64,000 nt of DNA from Methanococcoides burtonii DSM 6242. GTDB taxonomy: Archaea; Halobacteriota; Methanosarcinia; Methanosarcinales; Methanosarcinaceae. Shown one piece after another: positions 38,410 through 46,897 of this stretch; position 1 is the stretch's first letter; each line of letters begins with the position of its first letter. The notes beneath the pieces are model-generated. The model saw only the letters and a list, made by a program, of their open reading frames with translations. It ran no database searches and was not told the origin of the DNA. A program made the translations under genes and the position numbers. Where the stretch lies: NCBI RefSeq assembly GCF_000013725.1, contig NC_007955.1, forward strand, positions 527,579 through 591,578. The letters run 5' to 3'.

Positions 38410-38644
38410 GTGTTGTGTATGTTATGTGCATAACTACATGCATAAAAATTAATTAGAAACTCTTTAAAAATTTAGAATAAATATTTATAAAACTATTTTG
38501 ATTAAGGGGGTCTAAATTAATTCATAATGCTTAATTTACAGAACCAAATATTTTTTTGTGTAAGATTCGATATAATAATTACTTATCATAAAAATCCTAA
38601 AATTATAGATATATTTATAATATGTAAATGTATAGCTCTAAAGT

Positions 38645-39349
38645 ATGTATGAGTTGTTAATCGTTATTTTTCTGATTATTATAATGTATGTAATCACCCA
38701 CCTTCATCCTCTTAATGAAAAAGAAATATTAAAGCTAGCAGACAAGAGAAGATCTAGAGCAATAAAAACATATTATAATTATAGTACAAAGGAAAAATCA
38801 GTCGATAAAGGTTTTAAAAAGGGAATGAAATCAACGGGAGCATATTATTTAATCAATGAAGATTTATCTCTATTTCCATCCATTGCGGCTGGTTTACTAA
38901 AATATAAGAAACATGAATGGGCAATTATTGCTTTTGAAAAAAATAAAACCATTCAACTTATGTGGACTAATAAAGGGATAAATAAAAAAACGGTTTCAAT
39001 CTTCTTATCAACCGAACAAATTATAGCAAAATGTAAAGATAATAACTACTCAACTGTCCTTATATTTCATAATCATCCAAACTCTGATCCTCATACCCTC
39101 GATTGCTCTAGACCAAGTCAACAAGATATAAATTCAGCTCAAATTTTCTCAAATGATTTCAATAAATATGGAATAAATCTAATTGAATTCGTATGTGAAA
39201 GAGGATTACCTTATGAATATCATTTCTCTGACTCAGATACTTTTTTACCCACCTCAGAGTTTATCCAAAATATAAATGAAATTAACGGGATGTCAAAAAT
39301 TCAAAATGTATCGCTACATACTGAAAAAATATTTTTATTTAATACATAA
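38645..39349 (+). CDS. JAB/MPN-domain protein with N-terminal membrane anchor (casposon A cargo)
   Basis: 234 residues. One transmembrane segment at residues 2-21, then a JAMM-type metal site IFHNHPNSDP...CSRPSQQDINSA (about residues 140-165), the HxHP-x(n)-S-x2-D pattern of JAB/RadC-like zinc proteins, with a catalytic Glu probably in the earlier HEWAIIAFEKN strand. JAB enzymes act as isopeptidases or peptidases; RadC-like relatives are common in mobile elements. It sits between the inverted repeat and cas1, a slot occupied by a Shedu-like nuclease in casposon B. Stop TAA. Confidence 0.75.
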   Translation: MYELLIVIFLIIIMYVITHLHPLNEKEILKLADKRRSRAIKTYYNYSTKEKSVDKGFKKGMKSTGAYYLINEDLSLFPSIAAGLLKYKKHEWAIIAFEKNKTIQLMWTNKGINKKTVSIFLSTEQIIAKCKDNNYSTVLIFHNHPNSDPHTLDCSRPSQQDINSAQIFSNDFNKYGINLIEFVCERGLPYEYHFSDSDTFLPTSEFIQNINEINGMSKIQNVSLHTEKIFLFNT

Positions 39350-39419
39350 TATGAGTTATATAAAGATGAAATAAATAATACTGCTTACTATTAGAATATT
39401 TTAGAATAGCAAATTAGTA

Positions 39420-40628
39420 TCATTCAACAATACTCCCCCAATTCTCTAACCTCTCTCTTACATGGACATTTAATGTAAACGGCTTCTCACTATTGGCATT
39501 CTGTTTCATATAGTTCAATGTACCCTTTGAGAACCCCATTTTCTTCCACTCGGTATAAGGCATATCAATAATCGTCTTCCTCAACAGATCAGTATCATCC
39601 CTTTCATTGATATAAACAGGCTTAACAAACTCAATCGTTTTCCTCTTCCCAACAAGATGATGACTCAGCTCTCTTGCCTTGAGCAATAGTACAGATCCCC
39701 AAGAGCTATTCTTCTTCCTATACTCGACTTTACCATTCATCACAGAATTAAACTCTTCAGTAACCTTCCTTGCTCCAGTAGGTCTCAATCTCAATGAAAA
39801 ACTCTCAGTCCTGATAAAGTCCTTACTATCCATAATTCCCTTTTCAATCAGGTTCATTACAGTAAGATCAACAATAAACCTGAACGGTTCTTGGAGATCA
39901 TAGGCTAAACTATTCTTACTTGGATTCATCTCATGAAGGAATCCTACATGAGCATCAAGACCAACTGAATTAATGGCTCTCAAACATTCAGATTCAAGCA
40001 AAGCATACCCATAATTCAGCATGACATTAACTTTATCGCCTGAGTTAGATGCTCTGGCATTATTATCAGTCCTTGCCCTGAAATCATATTCTTCAGGAAT
40101 AGCTTTAGCATACTCATTCCAGTACTTCCAAGCAACTCCACCTTCAACACCTAAGATCTCCCTTACAGATTTAGCATTCTCAAGTTTACCCTTATCAACG
40201 GAGATATCATAATTAATCTCAGGATACCTTAGTTTAAGATAATCAAGAACAGCCTCAGATTTGGAGAACTTGGCTTCAATAAACTTCTTAGCAAGCTTTA
40301 CTCTTGTATCCTGATCTTCATAAGCATGGTATTGAGCAAACTTTGTCTTTACATTGGTACTTTCAGAAGGAAGCATTGTTGTTAGAAGCTTACCGTTCCA
40401 ATCTAAAATAGTAATCTGTACATTATGTTTAATCAACCATCTGATAGCTTCGAGGCTTAGAGATCCACTTCTCCCATACACAACAATGCTATCAATATCC
40501 ATCCTCTTAGGAGAGAACACATACTCTTCAGGATCTTCAGTTGTTGAGAATCTGCCATCTTTGATATGGAGTTTTGCACTATCAACACGCATATTGATTC
40601 CATGACCATTTAGCAATAACAATTTCAT
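39420..40628 (-). CDS. cas1: Cas1 casposase (casposon A integrase)
   Basis: 402 residues. N-terminal beta domain (MKLLLLNGHGINMRVD, VVYGRSGSLSLEAIRWL) and the helical catalytic domain with the Cas1 metal triad: Glu in NYGYALLESECLRAI (about residue 213), His in AHVGFLHEMNPSKNSLAYDL (about 232) and Glu in LQEPFRFIVD (about 246). It catalyses casposon integration by the same chemistry as CRISPR spacer insertion (established for casposases of Aciduliprofundum and Methanosarcina). A C-terminal ~45-residue module (DMPYTEWKKMGFSKGTLNYM) is probably HTH-like. Start ATG overlaps the wHTH stop by 1 nt (TAATG), so they are coupled. No cas2 or CRISPR array nearby. Nearly identical to casposon B Cas1. 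Confidence 0.96.
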   Translation of the reverse strand: MKLLLLNGHGINMRVDSAKLHIKDGRFSTTEDPEEYVFSPKRMDIDSIVVYGRSGSLSLEAIRWLIKHNVQITILDWNGKLLTTMLPSESTNVKTKFAQYHAYEDQDTRVKLAKKFIEAKFSKSEAVLDYLKLRYPEINYDISVDKGKLENAKSVREILGVEGGVAWKYWNEYAKAIPEEYDFRARTDNNARASNSGDKVNVMLNYGYALLESECLRAINSVGLDAHVGFLHEMNPSKNSLAYDLQEPFRFIVDLTVMNLIEKGIMDSKDFIRTESFSLRLRPTGARKVTEEFNSVMNGKVEYRKKNSSWGSVLLLKARELSHHLVGKRKTIEFVKPVYINERDDTDLLRKTIIDMPYTEWKKMGFSKGTLNYMKQNANSEKPFTLNVHVRERLENWGSIVE

Positions 40629-41746
40629 TAGAAATCACTCTCCTTCAGGTCTTGTTTGAGCAGTTTACACACATTCTTTGCTTTCCAATTAATTTTATCT
40701 CCGTTCCGAATCTTCCACTGGATCTTATCTAACATCTTTTTTGGAACACCAAGTCTATCAGCTTCTTTCTCTGAAATATTAAGAATCCTCTCTTTCTTTT
40801 CATCATTACTCAGAAACATTTGAGATTTTAATGTATCCATCTCCAGTTCATTATTATCTTTGTTTTTGAAGGGATCGTCTTTCAATCCAAGATCAATAAG
40901 GGCAGTTGCACGAATTTCAGCAATAAATTGAGCTGCTTCTATCTTATTTTCAAGCCTTAACTTTTCTTCAAACTCATACAATTCTTCTCTGTGTTCTTCA
41001 ATTATGTTAGCTGCTGTTCCTAATTGATATTCTTCTTTGATTTCATGAAGGTTATCTAACGTTTCAGCATCTCGTATAGCTCTTTCAACAACAGCAGAAT
41101 CATTATAGTATCCAAGTAAAAAGATGAGATGAGATCTTAGATTTGTATGTGTTCTTAATGGTTCAGGATACTTTTTCAGCAGTGATCTAAGAACATCAAT
41201 TGTTTTAGTTTCATTAGATGGATCTATCTTCTTGTACTCAATATAGTTGTAAACAATCCTTAAAACGTGGTCAAGTAAATTAGTATCATCCGATTTTAAA
41301 ATGGATACAAGCATATCCAATTGTTTAGGATTTAATGCATAATGTTTTTCATAGCTTTCTATTTCTTTTAATGCCATTTTTTGTTTAATTGGATTGTTTG
41401 ATTGGAGCTTGTTAATAGCAACATCTAGATGAGAAGTTATTTTCCCAGTCCTTCTTAGCGTAACGTAAGTAGAACGCTTATCTTCTTCTTTTATTCCATA
41501 TTTTTGGAGATCTTCATATCTAATTACAAGTAGAGTGCCTGCGCCCTGCATATCATAGAGTTTTCTTTGAATATTTTCATGGCTATAGCCTCTGTTTTCT
41601 TGAAAATTCGTTTGTAATTTCTTAATAAGATCTCGTTTTCTTATAAAAGGGGTGCTTTGTAAGATAGAAATCACATTATACTCAAACTCATTAGTATTCT
41701 TATAAGAATTATAGTTATTCTTATCTGTATTTATATTCAAATTCAT
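40628..41746 (-). CDS. winged-helix protein, conserved casposon core (A)
   Basis: I choose the ATG at 41746 (372 residues, MNLNINTDKNNYNSYKN); the longer frame to 41821 would run through the promoter of the divergent gene, and the homologue in casposon C starts at the same Met. The winged helix is about residues 25-95 (PFIRKRDLIKKLQTNFQENR, SHENIQRKLYDMQGAG, YVTLRRTGKI), followed by a HEAT-like helical middle (MALKEIESYEKHYALNPKQL). The last 45 residues (ILNISEKEADRLGVPKKML ... NWKAKNVCKLLK) resemble the C-terminal module of Cas1 and PolB. Likely regulator or end-binding protein. Divergent from RHH over 55 bp with TTAAGTAT iterons. Confidence 0.85.
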   Translation of the reverse strand: MNLNINTDKNNYNSYKNTNEFEYNVISILQSTPFIRKRDLIKKLQTNFQENRGYSHENIQRKLYDMQGAGTLLVIRYEDLQKYGIKEEDKRSTYVTLRRTGKITSHLDVAINKLQSNNPIKQKMALKEIESYEKHYALNPKQLDMLVSILKSDDTNLLDHVLRIVYNYIEYKKIDPSNETKTIDVLRSLLKKYPEPLRTHTNLRSHLIFLLGYYNDSAVVERAIRDAETLDNLHEIKEEYQLGTAANIIEEHREELYEFEEKLRLENKIEAAQFIAEIRATALIDLGLKDDPFKNKDNNELEMDTLKSQMFLSNDEKKERILNISEKEADRLGVPKKMLDKIQWKIRNGDKINWKAKNVCKLLKQDLKESDF

Positions 41747-41801
41747 ACTTAAAGTTATACTTAAATGTGATATAAATCTGTTGTAAGCCAATAGTAATTT
41801 G
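41741..41801. promoter_or_regulatory. divergent control region of casposon A with TTTAAGTAT iterons
   Basis: The interval between the wHTH and RHH starts holds two ATACTTAAA copies (41745-41753 and 41757-41765, i.e. TTTAAGTAT on the minus strand) spaced 12 bp apart, partly overlapping the wHTH start. Casposon C has three copies at the same place. Likely operator for RHH or wHTH autoregulation. Confidence 0.6.
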
Positions 41802-41957
41802 ATGAATATGAAATCAATCAAAGATACACAAAGAATTCTTGCAACTCTCTCTCCTTACCTCAAGGAGAAGCTAGTACAGATGTCAGACAAATTTGGATGC
41901 TATCAGGCAGAAGTTGTCAGGATAGCATTATTGAAGCTTTGGGAGGCTGAGAAATGA
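41802..41957 (+). CDS. ribbon-helix-helix protein, casposon core (A)
   Basis: 51 residues: ILATLSPYLKEKLVQMSDKF then GCYQAEVVRIALLKLWEAEK, a ribbon (short beta strand) followed by two helices as in CopG/Arc repressors. Too short for many gene callers but conserved in all three casposons (45-51 residues) with near-identical C-termini. It probably dimerises and represses the divergent promoters. Its TGA overlaps the next start by 4 bp (ATGA at 41954-41957), so it leads the polB operon. Confidence 0.82.
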   Translation: MNMKSIKDTQRILATLSPYLKEKLVQMSDKFGCYQAEVVRIALLKLWEAEK

Positions 41958-42592
41958 CTCTCAAGCAATTCTCAAAAGATTACAGGAACTATGGAGATTG
42001 GCTTAAAGCTCAACCAAGAACTTCAGAATATGCCAAGAGAGTCATCAGGTTTCATGAAAGGTTTCCAACTCTCAGCTTGAATGACTTGAGAAATACAAGG
42101 CTCAAGGATCATAACCTGAGTACAACTTCATGGAAACTCTTGAATTCACAACAAAAGAGAGATAGAACACTATCCCTTGAAATTCTTAGAAATGTGAGAA
42201 AAGGAGTTCCATTTTCAAAAGCTATTGAGAAAACAGGAGCTAACAAGAAGAACGTAATTAACAATCTTGGAAAATACCTGTACAAATCAAAAGGGAAATG
42301 GAGAGTAACAGCTTCAGATAGAATTGAATCAGAGATGGCATTCAATGATAGAGATAAGGGGCTGATCTCGATTGTTACAACAAGATCTAAAGATAGGAGC
42401 TTAATTGCTGAATATTTCAATGCTGTTAATCAAGCTTTGAAATCTGGTGATTCTAAGTTTTTGAAGAAATTTGAAAATGCAAAAGTCATTGATGCTGAAG
42501 GCAATGAGCATTATTTTGTAACCGATTTGGATAGACTGTATGAGATTCAGGATGCACAAGAAGAGCCTGAATTCTTTGAATTATACGTTTAA
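41954..42592 (+). CDS. conserved casposon protein with HTH-like segment (A)
   Basis: 212 residues with homologues of the same length in casposons B and C. N-terminal part: DYRNYGDWLKAQPRTSEYAK and a helix-rich region (RFHERFPTLSLNDLRNTRL). The middle LEILRNVRKGVPFSKAIEKT and GANKKNVINNLGKYLYK resembles a helix-turn-helix; the C-terminal half is an alpha/beta domain (GLISIVTTRSKDRSLIAEYF). No named family recognised; probably binds DNA. Second gene of the RHH-X-HNH-polB operon; the HNH start follows after 16 bp. Confidence 0.75.
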   Translation: MTLKQFSKDYRNYGDWLKAQPRTSEYAKRVIRFHERFPTLSLNDLRNTRLKDHNLSTTSWKLLNSQQKRDRTLSLEILRNVRKGVPFSKAIEKTGANKKNVINNLGKYLYKSKGKWRVTASDRIESEMAFNDRDKGLISIVTTRSKDRSLIAEYFNAVNQALKSGDSKFLKKFENAKVIDAEGNEHYFVTDLDRLYEIQDAQEEPEFFELYV

Positions 42593-42608
42593 TGGGAGAG
42601 TGGATACT

Positions 42609-42941
42609 ATGGATAAAGAATCTTACAGGAAGAATATTAGCAAGCATAAGAAAGGGAAGAAACCACCTATTGCATGTTCAGTATGTGGGGAAGATAATTC
42701 AGAAGTAATTGAAATGCATCATGTTGATGGAAGAAATACTTCAGATTGGGTAAAACCACTATGCAAGAATTGTCATGCTAAGATAACAGCAGAACAGAAT
42801 AAGATCAGTCCAAAAAAGAGATCTAAAACAACATCCTCAGAAAATCTAACAGCTTTCAACATCATTTCTATTGGTGCTTTGCTAAAACTACTTGGAGACC
42901 GTTTAATCAATATTGGAATGGAGATGACTGTAAATGTCTAA
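42609..42941 (+). CDS. HNH endonuclease, casposon core (A)
   Basis: 110 residues from the ATG at 42609; GGGAG at 42594-42598 supports this start over the GTG three codons earlier. Compact HNH fold: basic N-terminus (KESYRKNISKHKKGKKPP), CSVCGEDN zinc half-site, the EMHHVDGRN catalytic HH...N, and CKNCHAKITAEQN as second zinc half-site. The C-terminal 45 residues form helices. HNH nucleases are common in euryarchaeal casposons; role in the life cycle is unknown. Its stop overlaps the polB start by 8 bp. Confidence 0.88.
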   Translation: MDKESYRKNISKHKKGKKPPIACSVCGEDNSEVIEMHHVDGRNTSDWVKPLCKNCHAKITAEQNKISPKKRSKTTSSENLTAFNIISIGALLKLLGDRLINIGMEMTVNV

Positions 42942-45606
42942 GATCGCTGTTAGAGGCTATACTCAGAAGATCAAAGAATCTTCAGGTAATCCTTTTTACA
43001 TTCCTAAAGATGTACCACTAAGACATGATAGAGTACTGGTCTTTGACACCGAAACAACAATAGATCAATATCAGAATTTCAAAATAGGGTATTTTAAGAT
43101 ATACCAAGATGTGTATATTCAGCATGAAGGTATGTTTCACGATACTTCAATGCTTACTGATAATGAAAATAAGGTATGTGTGGTATATACTTCAAAGTAT
43201 GATATACCACTTTATACCCTAAATGAATTTATTGATGAGGTATTTTATCCTGAAGTGTTTGGTTTGAAAACTCTTTGTGTTGGTTTTAATCTTCCTTTTG
43301 ACATAAGCAGGATCTCAAAAAGAGTTGGAGATTCAAGAGGAAGAAACAAAGGAGGATTTACATTTACTCTTTCAGACAACAGATTCAATCCTCCCATTAT
43401 TGTTAAGAAATTAGGTGATGCTCATACATTCAAACTTACTTCAACCAAGATAAACAAAGGAAAAGATCATTTTTCAGGTTATTTCCTTGATGCTCAAAAG
43501 TTAGCTGAAGTGTTGCTCCAATCAAAAAGGATCTCTTTAGATAAAGCAGGTCAAAAGCTCGATACCAATGTTAAAAAAATGAAAGGAATTGAACATGGAA
43601 AAGTGACTGAGAGATATATTGATTATCTTATTGATGATGTTGAAACAACTTATCAAGTCTATGAGAAACTTATTGATGAACTTGAACTTTATCAGATAAG
43701 CATCCCACCAACCAAGATATTTAGTTCAGCTTCAATTGGAAAGTATGCTCTTGGGCAATTGGGGATTCAATCATTTTTAGATCTTAACCCAGAGTTTTCT
43801 TCAGAAACCATTGGGACAAACATGACTTCTTACTATGGAGGAAGATGTGAATGTAAGATTGGGAAAGAACCTACAAATGTCACAGTCCTTGATTTTACAA
43901 GCATGTATCCAACTATTACTATGGAAATGGATCTCTGGAAATACATGATAGCTGAATCTCTTGAAATGAATGTTGTTACAGATGAAATTAAGGGGATGTT
44001 AAACACTCTTACCCTTAATTATCTTCAAGATAAGGATAACTGGAAAGAGTTTGTAGTAATGGTAAAGTTACAGCTTGACAATGATATTTTACCTGTAAGG
44101 ATGGATTATAAGGGCAATAATACTGGGTATAATGTAGGTGTTAATTACCTTACTTCTGATAATGAGCTATGGTATGCTTTACCTGATGTTATCGCTTCAG
44201 TTCTTTTAACTGGCAAAGTTCCTGAGATCATTGAAGCTATAAGGTATGTTCCAAAAGGTGTTCAGAAAGGTTTGAATCAATCTCAGATACTTGGAATTGA
44301 TGTAGATCCAACTAAAGATAATCTTGTTCAGGTACTTGTTGAGGAAAGGCAAAATCTCAAAATTCAAATGAAGAGTATTGATAAAGATAAGTCTGAATAT
44401 CAACAATTGGAAAGTAGAGCACAAGCTATCAAGATTCTTGTTAATGCTATGAGTTATGGGATATTCATTGAGTTAAATCCTGAAGATAATAAAACTGACA
44501 TTCAAGTTTATGGCTTGGATGATTTTAATACCTCAGAGAACAGATTTGAGAAAGCAGGTAATTATTTTCATCCTTTACTAGCTGTTATGATTACAGCAGG
44601 ATCAAAGTTGTTCTTGGCAATGGCTGAGGCTAAAGTAAAAGAGCTTGGTTCAGTTCATGCATACATGGATACTGATTCTATCTTTGTTCCTCCTGAACAT
44701 GCTCAGGAGATTATAGATTATTTCCAACCTCTAAATCCTTACATCCTTGATATTGATCTGTTGAAAGCTGAGAAAGAGGATGTGTGGTTTTATGGCATAT
44801 CTTCAAAAAGATATGCTCTTTACACTTATGAGAATGGGAATATTAAGTTCATGGAAGGGGAGAGATCTTTTAAATTACATGGACTTGGACATTTAACAAA
44901 TCCGTTTCCAAAGGCTGTTGAAGATTGGCAAGCTGAGATATGGGAAGATATTCTCAAGTTGCATTATGGTATAATCTCTGAATTGGATATTGAAAAGAAG
45001 TATTCAAACATGTATGCTATTTCACGACTGACTGTTTCAACTGCAAATGTGTTGCATAGGTTTGATGTTATCAATAAAGGGAAAGAATGGATATATCAGA
45101 TCAAACCTTTCAATTTCTATCATGTTGGGTTTCAGGTTGCTGAAGAAGATGGTAAGGCAGTAAAGCCTTTATCTCCTTTCTCAAATGATCCTCAGAATAT
45201 TGTTTATGATCCATTTATTGATTATGCAACAGGAGAGATTAAAGAAGGATCTCATTATTTCAAACCGTTAAGCAGGACAATTATACAATATGTTGATCAT
45301 CTTGAGCATAAGTTTGATGGAAAGATTGGAGTTCTTGAAAGAAAGCATGTTCATGCTGATTCTGTTATTTATATTGGAAAAGAAGCTAACAATATTGATG
45401 AACAAGAATTGGATGTAAAGAAGGCTCAAGAATTTATTGATGAAAAGTTAGTTTATGATCTTATTCTGAAGCTTACTCCTGAGAAAGCTAGGGATATTGG
45501 AATTAAGCATAGAAGTGCTTTAGCTTATTTGAAGAAAAAAGCAAAGGAGGGGAAGTTGAATTTTAAGTCAAAAAATGTGAAGAGAATAGCAGCTGCTTCA
45601 AATTAA
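42934..45606 (+). CDS. polB: family B DNA polymerase (casposon A)
   Basis: 890 residues. Exonuclease motif I VFDTETT (about residue 36); polymerase motif A LDFTSMYPTI (about 318), motif B KILVNAMSYG (about 499) and motif C YMDTDS (about 576), all with catalytic Asp residues present. This is the casposon-encoded PolB, generally assigned to the protein-primed group, giving these elements their 'self-synthesising' name. The last ~50 residues (LKLTPEKARDIGIKHRSALA ... NFKSKNVKRI) match the small C-terminal module of the wHTH and Cas1 proteins. Overlaps HNH by 8 bp, suggesting translational coupling. Stop TAA. Confidence 0.95.
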   Translation: MSKIAVRGYTQKIKESSGNPFYIPKDVPLRHDRVLVFDTETTIDQYQNFKIGYFKIYQDVYIQHEGMFHDTSMLTDNENKVCVVYTSKYDIPLYTLNEFIDEVFYPEVFGLKTLCVGFNLPFDISRISKRVGDSRGRNKGGFTFTLSDNRFNPPIIVKKLGDAHTFKLTSTKINKGKDHFSGYFLDAQKLAEVLLQSKRISLDKAGQKLDTNVKKMKGIEHGKVTERYIDYLIDDVETTYQVYEKLIDELELYQISIPPTKIFSSASIGKYALGQLGIQSFLDLNPEFSSETIGTNMTSYYGGRCECKIGKEPTNVTVLDFTSMYPTITMEMDLWKYMIAESLEMNVVTDEIKGMLNTLTLNYLQDKDNWKEFVVMVKLQLDNDILPVRMDYKGNNTGYNVGVNYLTSDNELWYALPDVIASVLLTGKVPEIIEAIRYVPKGVQKGLNQSQILGIDVDPTKDNLVQVLVEERQNLKIQMKSIDKDKSEYQQLESRAQAIKILVNAMSYGIFIELNPEDNKTDIQVYGLDDFNTSENRFEKAGNYFHPLLAVMITAGSKLFLAMAEAKVKELGSVHAYMDTDSIFVPPEHAQEIIDYFQPLNPYILDIDLLKAEKEDVWFYGISSKRYALYTYENGNIKFMEGERSFKLHGLGHLTNPFPKAVEDWQAEIWEDILKLHYGIISELDIEKKYSNMYAISRLTVSTANVLHRFDVINKGKEWIYQIKPFNFYHVGFQVAEEDGKAVKPLSPFSNDPQNIVYDPFIDYATGEIKEGSHYFKPLSRTIIQYVDHLEHKFDGKIGVLERKHVHADSVIYIGKEANNIDEQELDVKKAQEFIDEKLVYDLILKLTPEKARDIGIKHRSALAYLKKKAKEGKLNFKSKNVKRIAAASN

Positions 45607-45631
45607 TAAAAAGTGAAGGAAGGTATTAAAA

Positions 45632-46600
45632 TCAACTTTTGTTATCTTCTTTTTTCATATAAGGAGAATGTTCGGGGTTAAAATATTTTCTATATATTGT
45701 AATGTAGTCAGAGTGGATGGAGTGAAAAGGCTTTTGGTATCGTTTTTCAATCTCGGAGGTAATTCCAATTTCTTCTTTAAATACATTATAATTATCCTTT
45801 GAATACTTAAAAAGAAAAAATAGCAAATTAGGAGAGATATCAATTCCTTCAGTTTCGAAATGAGCTAGTAAATCTTTAATTTCATCTTCTTCAATGAAAT
45901 CCTTGGACTTCTTTGTTTTTTCAAATTCTATTAGAGCTTCTGATGGTGTTTCATTAACCTGCTTTAATGCAACTGAAACTCTGTCAGTGATGAATATTTT
46001 TTTACCAACAACATTCAAAAATTCATTCTCAATAAATAATTTATGATTTACATATGTATTATCTTCGGTTACAAAAATGACATCATCATTCAGATTTTCA
46101 AGCAATGTTTCCCATATTATCTGATCGCCAATTGTTCCTTTCTTTTTATCAATGGGAGGATTACCCATAAGCATCCTATCTTTTGCCTTCTGTATTATTG
46201 TTTCTGTTCTTTTAATTTTCTTGACATCTTTACTGTTATAGATGTCAAGAAAACCATTTAATATAGGATCGTCATCAGAGTGAGTTTGTAAATCTTTTAG
46301 CTTTTGAATTAAAAGCTTATTCTTCTCATCGAAATCATCTTTTATAGTCTTTAGATTATCATATTCTTCCATATGTCGAATCAATGCTGTAGTATGAATT
46401 TCAACTTTATTTTTGTTGCTAGAGTTAATTTGTTTTTGTAGTACTGAATCTCTATTTCTCAAAAACTCATCATATACTTGCTCTGGAATAATTAATCGTT
46501 TTTTTAATTTTGTTATATCGTCAAAAATCTGAGATACTTTGTTATTATTTGATTCATACAATCCTAAAAATATATTTGTATCAATGAATATATTAACCAT
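45632..46600 (-). CDS. PIN-domain ribonuclease-like protein (casposon A cargo)
   Basis: 322 residues. The PIN fold is visible: NIFIDTNIFLGLYES at the start (first Asp), a conserved acidic pair later in TIGDQIIWETLL (about residue 160) and DVIFVTEDNTY (about 175), resembling the DUF4935/PIN_8 group found in defence islands. The C-terminal ~120 residues are helical and unassigned. Metal-dependent RNA cleavage is inferred from the family. It converges on polB with a 25-bp gap, filling the polB-side cargo slot that holds other genes in B and C. Stop TGA. Confidence 0.8.
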   Translation of the reverse strand: MVNIFIDTNIFLGLYESNNNKVSQIFDDITKLKKRLIIPEQVYDEFLRNRDSVLQKQINSSNKNKVEIHTTALIRHMEEYDNLKTIKDDFDEKNKLLIQKLKDLQTHSDDDPILNGFLDIYNSKDVKKIKRTETIIQKAKDRMLMGNPPIDKKKGTIGDQIIWETLLENLNDDVIFVTEDNTYVNHKLFIENEFLNVVGKKIFITDRVSVALKQVNETPSEALIEFEKTKKSKDFIEEDEIKDLLAHFETEGIDISPNLLFFLFKYSKDNYNVFKEEIGITSEIEKRYQKPFHSIHSDYITIYRKYFNPEHSPYMKKEDNKS

Positions 46601-46782
46601 AGATATTATCCACCATTATAATGAAATATAATCATAGTCAATCAGGCACTATATAAAATATTCGATTTATCATTAATAGATATTTATACTTAATATACGG
46701 AACTTATTATCAAAAATCCAATAAGATTTTTAATTGTTCATTAATTGGAATAATACTAGCTAAAAATAACCTTAAGATATAG

Positions 46783-46813
46783 CGTACAAAAAAACAGACT
46801 TACCTATATCCCC
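46783..46813 (-). repeat. casposon A right terminal inverted repeat
   Basis: Plus strand CGTACAAAAAAACAGACTTA then CCTATATCCCC; complement of the left repeat with four mismatches. Confidence 0.92.
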
Positions 46814-46829
46814 TCATAACAAGTCGGGG
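46810..46829. repeat. casposon target repeat, copy 2 (A/B junction)
   Basis: CCCCTCATAACAAGTCGGGG, identical to copies 1 and 3. Its CCCC ends casposon A and its GGGG begins casposon B, so only the 12 central bases separate the two elements. Confidence 0.95.
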
Positions 46830-46856
46830 TAATAGGTAACGTGTAAAAACGGAACT
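46826..46856 (+). repeat. casposon B left terminal inverted repeat
   Basis: Begins GGGGTAATAGGTAACGTG and ends AAAACGGAACT; differs from the complement of 57841-57871 at a single base. Confidence 0.93.
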
Positions 46857-46897
46857 TTTGAAATTTAGAGTATCAGTCCTACATATAATAAATCATA

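Larger units (their letters stand above)
38312..38644. other. junction of chromosome and casposon A, no gene
   Basis: Contains the first target-repeat copy (38363-38382) and the left inverted repeat of casposon A, then ~235 bp of AT-rich sequence before the JAB-domain gene. A GGGGTTCGAAT string (38346-38356) resembles a tRNA T-arm, but no tRNA folds here. Confidence 0.6.
38379..46813. mobile_element. casposon A
   Basis: 8,435 bp bounded by 31-bp terminal inverted repeats (27 of 31 matching) and flanked by identical target repeats (38363-38382 and 46810-46829). Order: JAB-domain cargo (+), cas1 (-), wHTH (-), divergent RHH, HTH-like protein, HNH, polB (+), PIN cargo (-). Solo cas1 not associated with cas2 or an array, plus protein-primed-type PolB, HNH and HTH genes, is the hallmark of family 2 (euryarchaeal) casposons. 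All core frames are intact, so this element could be active. Confidence 0.95.
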
